A DNA stretch of 35,355 nucleotides, from the NCBI GenBank assembly GCA_037447605.1, contig CM074823.1, positions 88,653 to 124,007 of the forward strand, read 5' to 3'. The stretch is from Zygnema circumcarinatum (taxonomy: Eukaryota > Streptophyta > Zygnematophyceae > Zygnematales > Zygnemataceae). Of this stretch, positions 15,339 to 24,127 are shown one piece after another. Positions within the stretch are counted from its first letter, which is position 1; every line of letters starts with the position of its first letter. The notes under the pieces were generated by a model. The model was not told the DNA's origin. It saw only the letters and a list, made by a program, of their open reading frames with translations, and ran no database searches. The position numbers and the translations under genes are program-made.

Positions 15339-17307
15339 CCTCCCCTACCTTACTCTGTATCCCTCCCTTTCTCATATTTCTCTCTCCTTTCACTCTCCGC
15401 CTTCCCCAGCGCCCCTTCTCTCCTTCCCTCTCTCGCTTGCTGGTGTACTCCCACTTCTCCCTCCCTCCCTCCCTCCCTCCCTCCCTCCCTCCCTCCCTCC
15501 CTCCCTCCCTCTATGAAATGAGCTTTCTTCTCTGCCCCTTCCAGAAGGCGAAGGCAGCAGCGTCTATACCTGCCGACAGGCTCCTTTTGCCAAACCATTT
15601 CTGCTTCTGTACACGTGGCAGGCCCTCATTGGGTGCAGTTGCTGGGGCTGTGCCAGGTGTCACGCTGACGGCATTTTGGTTCGGCGCTTTTGGAACCGTT
15701 GTGGGCACAACGCTGGCGTACTGCCTTGTGGGCACATCCCTCGGGCCGGACGGCTGGAAGGTCTCCGCTCCTCTAACTTTGAATTCTAGAATTGTGGGCT
15801 TAATCTAGGGTTGTGTGGAATTTTACTCATGTAAGACGCTTGCTTTCATGGATTTCATAAAAAAAAAGATGTGAACACTGTTTCAGCTACGATTCAACCA
15901 AAGAAATTAACAACTAATTGTCGCAGTGCAGGTCTTAAATCCTGTCTGATATTCCAGTTTTTTCACCTTTCAGAGTCAGCAAAAGTAAACAAACCAACCC
16001 GAACGAGCCAACTGTTTCCTTTTTGTCCGTTGTGCAGATGGCGGCGTGTCTCTGCGCGAGCTACATCGGCGGCAGCATCAACTACGCCGCCACCGCGCGA
16101 GTACGGCCAAAACCCCCTGTCATCCGTACAACTGCTCCGTACAACTGCTCCGTCCAAAAAGCTCCTCAGGGTTCCTCAGGGTTCAGGGTTCCTCAGGGTT
16201 CAGGGTTCCTCAGGGTTCAGGGTTCCTCAGGGTTCAGGGTTCCTCAGGGTTCAGGGTTCCTCAGGGTTCAGGGTTCCTCAGGGTTCAGGGTTCCTCAGGG
16301 TTCAGGGTTCCTCAGGGTTCAGGGTTCCTCAGGGTTCAGGGTCAGGGTTCAGGGTTCCTCAGGGTTCAGGGTTCCTCAGGGTCCCTCAGGGGTCAGGGTT
16401 CCTCATAGGGTTCAGGGTCTCTCAGGGTTCAGGGCCCCTCAGGGTTCAGGGTCCCCAGGGTTCAGGGTTCCTCAGGGTTCAGGGTTCCTCAGGGTTCAGG
16501 GTTCCTCAGGGTTCAGGGTTCCTCAGGGTTCAGGGTTCCTCAGGGTTCAGGTTCAGGGTTCCTCAGGGTTCAGGGTTCCTCAGGGTTCAGGGTTCCTCAG
16601 GGTTCAGGGTTCCTCAGGGTTCAGGGTTCCTCAGGGTTCAGGGTTCCTCAGGGTTCAGGGTTCCTCAGGGTTCAGGGTTCCTCAGGGTTCAGGGTTCCTC
16701 AGGGTTCAGGGTTCCTCAGGGTTCAGGGTTCCTCAGGGTTCAGGGTTCCTCAGGGTTCAGGGTTCCTCAGGGTTCAGGGTTCCTCAGGGTTCAGGGTTCC
16801 TCAGGGTTCAGGGTTCCTCAGGGTTCAGGGTTCCTCAGGGTTCAGGGTTCCTCAGGGTTCAGGGTTCCTCAGGGTTCAGGGTTCCTCAGGGTTCAGGGTT
16901 CCTCAGGGTTTCAGGGTTCCTCAGGGTTCAGGGTTCCTCAGGGTTCAGGGTTCCTCAGGGTTCAGGGTTCCTCAGGGTTCAGGGTTCCTCAGGGTTCAGG
17001 GTTCCTCAGGGTTCAGGGTTCCTCGTCCTGACCCAACTACCTTGCTCTTCTATATTTTTTCTGCCATTTTCCTTTCCTTTCCTTTCCTTTTGCAGGCTTT
17101 AGGGTTCGGGGCGGGCGGCGTGTTGGCGGCGGGCATGGCGGCGGACAACCTCCTCATGGCGGTCTACTTCGGGGCCATCATGGCCCTGCCTGAAGAGTGG
17201 AGGTTCGAGGAGAGGGAGGAGGGGGAGGGGGAGGGGGAGAAGAAGGAGGCCGATATGGGAGAGGCAGAGGCTGCTGCAAGCCTGATCAGTGAAGGTGAGG
17301 CTCACTC

Positions 17308-17339
<32 letters not shown>

Positions 17340-17369
17340 CCTCGATCTCTCTCTCTCACTCTCTTTCTC

Positions 17370-17416
<47 letters not shown>

Positions 17417-20400
17417 CTTCTCCCGCACGCACTCTCTCAGCGGGAGACGGACAGACAGACAAACAGACAAACAGACAAACATGGTCACTGCTTTAGCGAA
17501 CTTTTTGAGACATTTTTTCTGTCCTCCTGGAATTCTTTGAAAGCATATTGTAGAAAACTTGATTTTGCTTTCCTTTTTTCATTTGAGGTTATTTTTTTAA
17601 TGGATGCGTGGTACGAGCAGAGCCGCAAAGTCCGGCAACGGTCGAATCCATGGCGGCAGCGTTGGCAGCAGCGGCCTCTGCGTGCGTGCTTGGGGACCTG
17701 CTCGCGAGGAGCCTCCCTCCCGCCCTAGGAGGTGCTCTCCCTCTCCCTCTCCCTCTCCCTCACCCTCTTCAACTCACCCTCTCACTCTCTCCCTCTCAAT
17801 CTCTCCGTCTTCCATTCCCCCTTTCCTCCCTCTCCTTCCCTCTCCCTCTCCCTCTCCCCCTCTCCCTCCCCCACCCTCGGCCTCCCTCAGATCTCTCTCT
17901 CTCTCTCCCTCCCTCTCCTTTGCCCTCCCTCTCCCTCTCTCCCTCTCCCTCCCTCTCCCCCCCCTCGGCCTCCCTCAGATCTCTCTCTCGTCTTCCCTCT
18001 CCCTCTCCCTCCCTCCCTCTCCCTCCCTCTCCCCCCCCCTTCGGCCTCCCTCTGATCTCTCTCTCTCTCCCTCCCTCCCTCCCTCCCCTTACCTCCTACA
18101 GGATTGGAGCTCGGCGCCGTGGCCCTCCTCGCGTCGGTCCTCTCCGCCCTCGCCTCCGCGCTCGAGGGCTCCTCCTCGCACGTGCGAACGTTCGCGGGCG
18201 CCGACACGCTCGCGGGCGCACTCATGCTCCTCTTTTTTGCCGCCGTGCGTAAACCCTCAAACCCGGAAACGGACAAAAAACCCTAAAAACCCTAAAATCC
18301 CTAAAACCCTAAAACCCTAAAACCCGAAAAACCCTAAAAACCATGAAACTCATGAAAGCCCTATGACTCGAGAAACTCTAAAATCCCTAAAGACCTTTGT
18401 AGTGGTAAATCACTACTTCCGTTCCAATAGCCTCTAAGAAAACAAAAGTGGTGTAAGGTAAGGTGGGGCAAGAGGGGTTGGGGGGATACATGTTTTGATG
18501 TTACAGTGAGTTGTAGGGGCCGAAGGGGAAATTAATTTGTTTTTGGAGCTGCACCTTCCCTGGCGAGCCCCTTTTTTTTTTTAAAGTGCGTTAATGAAGC
18601 TGAACCCCTTCCGGCACCTCCTTCTCTCCCTCCCCTCCCCCCCTCCCTCCCTCCCTCCCTCCCTCCCTCCCTCCCTCCCTCCCTCCCTCCCTCCCTCCCC
18701 TCCCTCCCTCCCTCCCTCCCTCCCTCCCTCCCCTCCCTCTCCCTCCCTCCCTCCCTCCCTCTCCTCTCCCTCCCTCCCTCCCTCCCTCCCTCCTCCCTCC
18801 TCTCCCTCCCTCCCTCCCTCCCTCCTCCCTCCTTCCCCTCCCCTCCCTCCCTCCCTCCTTCCCCTCCCTCCCTCCCTCCCTCCTCCCTCCTCCCTCCCTC
18901 CCTCCCTCCCTCCCTCCCTCCCTCCCCTCCCTCCCTCCCTCCCCTCCCTCCCTCCCTCCCCTCCCTCCCTCCCTCCCTCCCTCCCTCCCTCCCCTCCCTC
19001 CCTCCCTCCCTCCCCTCCCTCCCTCCCTCCCTCCCTCCCTCCCTCCCTCCCTCCCTCCCTCCCTCCCTCCCCTCCCTCCCTCCTTCCCTTTCCTCCCCCT
19101 CCCTCCCTCCTCCCCTCCCTCCCTCCTTCCCCTCCCTCCCATCCCTCCCCTCCCTCCCTCCCTCCCTCCCTCCCTCCCCTCCCTCCCTCCCTCCCTCCCT
19201 CCCTCCCTCCCTCCCTCCCCTCCCTCCCTCCGTCCCCTCCCCTCCCCTCCCTCCCCTCCCTCCCCTCCCTCCCTCCCTCCCTCCCTCCCCTCCCTCCCCT
19301 CCCTCCCTCCCTCCCTCCTCCCCTCCCTCCCTCCCTCCCTCCTCCCTCCCTCCTCCGTCCCCTCCATCCCCTCCCTCCCTCCTTCCCCTCCCCTCCCTCC
19401 CTCCCTCCTTCCCCTCCCCTCCCTCCTCCCTCCCTCCCCTCCCTCCCATCCTTCCCCTCCCCTCCCTCCCTCCCTCCTTCCCCTCCCCTCCCTCCCTCCC
19501 TCCTCCTCCTCCCTCCTCCCTCCCTCCCTCCCCTCCCTCCCCTCCCTCCCTTTAATGGCCTCCCTCAGGTGGGCGCTAGTGCGGGATTCACGGAGGCTAT
19601 TACAGCTGGCGGACAGCTATTGGCTTTCGGCTTCATTCTCCTCGGGGTGCTGCTCACCCCCCACATGCTCATATTTAAATTTTGCTTTTCTTCTTCTGAA
19701 TAGATTCGCTTCTAAAACAGAACGGAAGGCGAAGCGAGACAGAAAAAGAATGAACTTTTGGGCAATTGAGGACAATGATGGCAATGATGCCAATGATGCC
19801 AATGACAATGATGCCATTGCATGTCGTTGACTCTGACTAGTTGACTTTCTGGACTTCATTGACCATGGGTCCATGGCATGGGTGGCGGGGCAGACCCATC
19901 TGGGCATCATCCTCGTATTGGGAAGGATCTATCGCCTCCCAATGAAGGCGGTGAGCCCCATTTTCCGTATTTCTTTAAAGCACATCAAAATGAAACCCAC
20001 CACAGTACTGGATTCGAGCTTCATTTGAAAATGTGAAGTACTGAATGTTTCAAGATATAGTTCTAGTTTTCCTCGCTATGAACGGTTCTTTTATGGTTGT
20101 CTTTTTGTGGTCTTTTTGCAGATCATAATTGCCTCCAACGCTAACGTGGGGGGTCCCGCCACAGCTGCAGCTATGGCAGGGGCCCGGAACTGGCCCAAAA
20201 TGGTAATTTCTTTTGCCATTTATTTGAACTTAGAGCTCTTTCCTATACTTCCTTTTTCTGGTTTGACAAATGTGTGAAATTCGTCGCAAGTCCTTCTCCC
20301 CCCTCCCCCCTTTTTTCCCTTTTTCTTCATGTTTTTCTATGTTGTCTCCGATGTCCGCAGGTCCGTCCGGCGCTTCTGACGGGGACGCTTGGGTATACAA

Positions 20401-20483
20401 TTGGGACCTTCATCGGCTGCGTTGTCGGTACGCGCCTGCTGCAGCCAATGGCGGCCTCCGCTTTCTTCCTGTTTAAGGGGTGA
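13873..20483 (+). CDS. DUF819 family integral membrane protein, probably organelle-targeted
   Basis: Twelve in-phase exons: 13873-14244, 14798-14917, 15167-15245, 15657-15760, 16038-16100, 17096-17294, 17621-17731, 18102-18244, 19569-19646, 19894-19950, 20122-20202, 20361-20483; 509 aa, all GT-AG. The first ~105 residues are Arg/Ala/Gly-rich with few acidic residues, like a chloroplast transit peptide. The rest is a multi-pass membrane protein with DUF819 (YjcL-type) wording: [73 protein letters not shown] and a C-terminal [15 protein letters not shown] segment. A Glu-rich hydrophilic loop ([12 protein letters not shown] region in exon 6) interrupts the membrane segments. Plants carry plastid-predicted members of this family; transport substrate and function are not established. 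The exon 1 start is the least certain part. Confidence 0.88.
14918..14943 (+). repeat. GTCAC pentamer run in DUF819 intron 2
   Basis: Four to five GTCAC units directly follow the donor. They are the reverse-strand form of the TGACG units seen at 7045-7086. Confidence 0.7.
15292..15511 (+). repeat. CT and CCCT tracts in DUF819 intron 3
   Basis: A CT run (about 15292-15333) and a CCCT tetramer run (about 15463-15510) sit in the intron between 15246 and 15656. The ORFs across them are not genes. Confidence 0.9.
16163..17023 (+). repeat. 17-bp minisatellite in DUF819 intron 5
   Basis: About 50 copies of a 17-bp unit (CAGGGTTCAGGGTTCCT) fill the intron between 16101 and 17095. Variant units cluster at 16340-16460. 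Because 17 is not a multiple of 3 and the unit has no stop in any forward frame, three long ORFs run through it; none is a gene. A half-unit, GGGTTCA, recurs in the proteasome gene intron 1. Confidence 0.97.
17306..17481 (+). repeat. CT tract plus dispersed GACA-rich repeat, copy 2 (DUF819 intron 6)
   Basis: A CT tract (about 17306-17413) starts some 12 bases after the donor. It is followed at 17418-17481 by CCCGCACGCACTCTC, an inverted TCTCCCGC/GCGGGAGA pair and GACA/AACA units. It closely matches 1957-2020. Confidence 0.85.
17733..18095 (+). repeat. Polypyrimidine CCCTCT-type tract in DUF819 intron 7
   Basis: The intron from 17732 to 18101 is almost wholly CTCCCT units from donor to acceptor. 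A CCTCGGCCTCCCTCAGATC phrase recurs about three times within it. Confidence 0.9.
18268..18340 (+). repeat. Interstitial telomere-like CCCTAAAA repeats
   Basis: Irregular CCCTAAA/CCCTAAAA units lie near the start of DUF819 intron 8. TTTAGGG is the plant telomere unit and TTTTAGGG the Chlamydomonas unit. Flanking exons show this is not a chromosome end. Confidence 0.75.
18629..19555 (+). repeat. (CCCT)n polypyrimidine tract, over 900 bp, in DUF819 intron 8
   Basis: Nearly pure CCCT/CCCCT units, with CCTCC slips, fill the intron (18245-19568) up to about 14 bases before the acceptor. The Pro/Ser-rich and Gly/Glu/Arg-rich ORFs on both strands are translations of the repeat. Confidence 0.97.
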
Positions 20484-21451
20484 AGTAAGGCAAACAAGAG
20501 GCAGGTCAACGGCAATAAGTCGAAATGCAGGTTTCCGTTTTCAATGATTGTAGAGAGCCTTCACTTAATTGGGTCTTGCAAGTCTGTTTGTTGTAGAACA
20601 TTTTTTTTGTTATTAGGGCTTACGTGTGTATACGTCCATCGCCGGCCGTTGTAGCGAAACCTGATTAGCACGAGCTTTTTAAGAATACACTTAGGTCAAA
20701 TGAGGAATAATTTCTGGCAGCAGTCGGCGAATGCGTGAAGATGTGTTCCCCGACAGTAAGAAGTGTTCGTTTTTTTTCGTCAAATTGTTCGATTTTGACA
20801 TTTGATCAACAATGCCCTTTGGACTAATTTATTTCGGGCGAACCCCCTAAAAATCTAGGGGGCCTCTCTAAAGGAGTACCTTGTAACTCGCACATATTTT
20901 TAACTATTTTGAGTACATTGTACTATTTTTGCCACGTTATACAATTGGGAGAGGGAGAGGGTGGGGTCTGGGGGCGGCGATGGGGAAGGAAAGAGCAGAA
21001 GGCGGAAATGGAGCAGGGGGCGGCAGGGGGAGAAGTGGGGAGGTGGGGATGAAGAGGGGCAGGGGGGGGAGAGAGGGAGAGAGGGAATGCTGCCAAGAAC
21101 AGAAAGGGAGAGGAGAGCAAGGATGTGTGTGAGAGAGAGAGAGAGGGAGAGAGTGAGAGAGAGAGTGAGAAGAGAGAGAGAAGGCTACCAAGAGGTGGAT
21201 TTAATCATCCATTGTAGCGATTGAGATAAAGAAAGAAAAGAGGTGAGCTGTACATGTCTCTCGTAAAACCTTACAAACTTCAGACGCGCCGCGTCATGGG
21301 AAAGCCAAGTAACTAACCATAACACCAAATTTACACTTAAAAGCCTCGCCTGCTACTTTCTACAATTTAACAAAAAATATGACAAAAAAAGGGATAGAAA
21401 ATCCTTGAACGACCTCAATTTGCCAGCCCCAGATTTACTATGTTGCGCGAA
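20484..21451. other. Convergent 3' intergenic region
   Basis: I see no gene. The region carries the presumed 3' ends of the DUF819 gene and of the minus-strand acidic protein, plus a purine-rich stretch with GA repeats (about 20950-21182). Confidence 0.5.
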
Positions 21452-21988
21452 TCACTCTTCTTCCTCCCTCTCTTCGCTCTCCAACAGCAGCGCATACGCC
21501 CCGGCGAGGGCAGCGATCAGAACCTTCTGATTTCTCATAGCGGAAGTCTGACCACTGTTCATGTGCGCCATCAACAGGACATGCGCAAGGCCGAGCAACA
21601 TGTATGCCAATGCGGCCAACAACTTCAACGTCTTCAACTCGTTCGGCGACATCTCGTCATCCGCAACATCACCCCCGTCATCATCCTCCATGGCCTCACC
21701 CACATCATCCCCGACAGCATCGCCCACATCATCATCATCATCACCATCATCATCATCATCGCCATCATCATCATCATCTGTGTCATCATTCGAGTAGCCC
21801 TCATCCTCCTGCTCGTCGGTGTCATCCTCCACCATCATGTAGTCCTCTTCTTCGCCCGCGCTCTCAGTCGCCCCCTGAGCGATATCTTCCGCCATGCGCA
21901 CATCGTTGCTGAGAATCTCAAAGTCAGCGTCCACTTCGCTATTGGGACTGTCGTCGTTTGCAGGCGCCGACATGTGAGCTTCCGCCAT
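21452..21988 (-). CDS. Acidic protein with C-terminal hydrophobic helices (hypothetical)
   Basis: A single 178-codon frame begins with an ATG at 21988. Residues 1 to about 110 are strongly acidic, including long Asp runs encoded by a CAT/ATC trinucleotide tract (about 21733-21785). After MSPNELKTLK come two hydrophobic stretches (LLAALAYMLLGLAHVLLMAHM and KVLIAALAGAYALLL) joined by a short polar turn, suggesting a tail-anchored hairpin or two-pass segment; the protein ends in Glu/Arg. I do not recognise the family. The predicted hydrophobic helices after an acidic tract argue against chance, but codon evidence alone is weak. Confidence 0.5.
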   Translation of the reverse strand: MAEAHMSAPANDDSPNSEVDADFEILSNDVRMAEDIAQGATESAGEEEDYMMVEDDTDEQEDEGYSNDDTDDDDDGDDDDDGDDDDDVGDAVGDDVGEAMEDDDGGDVADDEMSPNELKTLKLLAALAYMLLGLAHVLLMAHMNSGQTSAMRNQKVLIAALAGAYALLLESEEREEEE

Positions 21989-22576
21989 GGCCGCTCATAA
22001 CGGGCCTGCAGGCAATAGACAATGCTGTGAACGATGTTCGCTCGCATGAAACCCTTCATGTCTTTAACAACAAACCACCAGTCCTATGCTGCACGTTGAC
22101 CGACAGTGTAGACGTACATTTACAAATATAAAACATATGCTTATTTTAGAAATTTTCTTCCTTTTTTAAACAGGGAAGGTTACACGGGGATTTTCCTAAG
22201 GAAAAGAAGCCCAAAAAAATAAGAGCCTTAATTGCAGCCACAACCTCATTGGAGGAGAGAGTGAGGGTGGCGCCTAACTAACTACCCTGCTTCCTCTTCC
22301 TTTTTCCTTTCTCTTCCTCTTCCCTCACTCCCTCCCTTCCTCCCTTCCTCCCTTCCTCCCTCTCTCCCTCTATCCCTTCCCTCTCTACCTCTCTCCCTCT
22401 CTTCCTCCCACTCTTCCTTCCCTCCCTCTCACTCTCTCAATCTCCCTCACGCCGATATTCCATCCCCTCCTTCCTCGTTCTTCGAATAGCAGATGTTGAT
22501 CTCACTCCCTCCTACTCCCTAGATTCCTACCTCTCTCAATGAACCACCCACAGCTTTCTCTCTCTCTCTCTCTCGC
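21989..22576. other. Pyrimidine-rich spacer before the gap
   Basis: No supported gene. CCTCCCTT-type and CTCT sequence dominates 22290-22475, and a CT run enters the N gap. Part of this may be intron of the glycoside hydrolase gene. Confidence 0.5.
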
Positions 22577-22676
22577 NNNNNNNNNNNNNNNNNNNNNNNN
22601 NNNNNNNNNNNNNNNNNNNNNNNNNNNNNNNNNNNNNNNNNNNNNNNNNNNNNNNNNNNNNNNNNNNNNNNNNNNN
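22577..22676. other. 100-N assembly gap
   Basis: Exactly 100 N bases, the usual placeholder for a gap of unknown length. It separates a CT microsatellite from the last glycoside hydrolase exon. Confidence 0.99.
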
Positions 22677-22696
22677 CCTCCTCTCCTCTCCGGCAG

Positions 22697-22922
22697 GCAG
22701 GGCGTGCGCGTTCGCGGGTACTTCGCGTGGTCCCTCCTCGACTCCTTCGAGTGGAACTTTGGCTTCGTGGCGCGGTACGGCCTCGTACGCGTCGACCGCT
22801 CCTCCTCCAATCTCGCGCGTGCGCCCAAACGCTCCGCGCGCTGGCTTGCGCGCCTGCTGCGATATAACGATAATATTGACCTGCCTTCGAGTGACGGCAC
22901 ACCGATGACGTCGAATGACTGA
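22697..22922 (+). CDS. Glycoside hydrolase family 1 (beta-glucosidase-like), 3' terminal exon only
   Basis: The frame reads QGVRVRGYFAWSLLDSFEW, then NFGFVARYGLVRVD and PKRSARWLARLL, ending at a TGA (22920-22922). This is the C-terminal signature of GH1 enzymes; the WSLLDSFEW segment holds the Glu and Trp that contact the sugar in the -1 subsite. GH1 enzymes hydrolyse beta-glycosides by a retaining mechanism. An acceptor CGGCAG ends at 22696 (CAG at 22700 is an alternative). The remaining ~400 residues, including both catalytic glutamates, are absent: the 100-N gap lies immediately upstream and the ~690 bp before it holds no GH1 wording. Either the gene is hidden in the gap or this is a fragment. 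Confidence 0.85.
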
Positions 22923-23691
22923 TGGCTTGGCTGATCAAACCGACTATGTGTCCGTACGGACGGGCGGCGGTCGTTGGTCGTGACTGGTCGGTCGGTCAGT
23001 CAGTCAGTCAGCTACAGGAGGGGGGACAGGTCATGGCCATGCCTGCGCGTGCATGCATGCATGGCCTTTGTTTGACATTGGATGGAGCCATATGGCACAT
23101 TTTATGAAATGGAACTCTTGCAAGCTTGTTGTTGTTGTTTCGTTCAAAGTGAGTTGATGCTTTTTTATTTTGTGGAGAATGGGAAAACGCAAACGTTTAC
23201 ATCATGTTTGTTGCCCGTCATTGTGGTCGGTCTTTGGTTGTTTTCGCTCGTTTGGGGGCGACATGAGCTCATGTTGCAGGCGCTGTGGCCCCATCTTCAT
23301 GATGGTAACTGCCATGGTCATGGCCATGGCCCGACATGAATGGTTCATGGTAACATTCCTCAATTAGCAACCCTTTGTAATTACATAAAACAAGCATCCG
23401 CCAAACTGTGCAAGCCACGAGGGACATTTAGTGACATTTATTTGAGTCGCGAGACGCGTTGTTGTGCTTGTTGACATGTGGCGCGTTACAGCAAAACAAC
23501 AATGATGGAGCTTAGAGTTCAGACATACATGGTGGAAATAAAATTAAGAAGAAATAAGGAACAAGCAGATAGCATTCCCAACTGCCAATTCATGCCACAA
23601 CCAATTGCAATGGTGATCTGCTTCACAGCACTTTTCATAAACGTGACGCGACGTCGGGCAAAAATCAATAAATCTTCTTATTTGAGTCGTA
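22923..23691. other. Spacer between the GH1 3' end and the tRNA gene
   Basis: No gene is supported. There is a short GTCG/GTCA run near 22983-23008 and a GCATGCATG run near 23048-23062; otherwise no structure seen. Confidence 0.5.
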
Positions 23692-23762
23692 GGTCCCACC
23701 GAGAATTGAACTCGGGCTTTCAGATTCAGAGTCTGACATCATAACCATTAGATCATGGGACC
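23692..23762 (-). tRNA. tRNA-Gln (anticodon CUG)
   Basis: The minus strand folds as a 71-nt cloverleaf: acceptor GGTCCCA pairs with TGGGACC, the D loop contains GG, anticodon stem TCAGA/TCTGA encloses CTCTGAA (anticodon CTG), and T stem CCGAG/CTCGG encloses TTCAATT. Internal promoter boxes A (TGATCTAATGG) and B (GAGTTCAATTC) are present. There is no intron. A T-run lies about 25-30 bases downstream. The sequence resembles plant tRNA-Gln. The D stem has one mismatch. Confidence 0.93.
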
Positions 23763-24127
23763 GAAAGGTAGCAATTTTGGCTAAATGATTTGGATTTTAC
23801 CTATCATATTATCTAAGCTTAACCAACTAGTCTGACCAGACTAACCGCTGCGCGAAACCTAATGGTTTTAACCAGACTGTCAGTCGGTCAGTCAGCTCTG
23901 ACCCACCCTAACGCCCTGTTTCCTCGGCCGCGTACTCCCGCTCACCTCCCACTCGCCCTCTCTCCCTCATTAACCCCCCCCCTCCCTCTCCTCCCCCCTT
24001 TTCTCTCTCTCCCCCCCTCCCCCTCGCTCCCCACCCCTCTCTCTCTCACTCCCTCTCTTTCTCCCTCTCCCTCTCCCTCTCACTCTCTCTCTCTTTCCCC
24101 CTCTCTCCACCCCCGGTCGCGGTAGCC
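23763..24127. promoter_or_regulatory. Upstream region of the proteasome gene
   Basis: The 365 bases before the Met codon at 24128 include GTCAGTCGGTCAGTCAG units near 23878-23895 and a long CT/CCCT-rich stretch (about 23955-24110) running almost to the start. No TATA box is evident. The pyrimidine tract may be 5' UTR. Confidence 0.35.

Noticed and set aside
16163-17023. CRISPR-like regular array
   Set aside because: Units are contiguous with no unique spacers, and the setting is a spliced eukaryotic gene.
15871-17102. Long Gly/Phe/Arg-rich ORFs (over 350 codons) in two frames
   Set aside because: They are translations of the 17-bp intronic minisatellite, open in all forward frames and lying between two DUF819 exons.
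18532-19703. 300-370-codon Gly/Glu/Arg- and Pro/Ser-rich ORFs
   Set aside because: They lie in the CCCT tract of DUF819 intron 8 and have repeat composition only.
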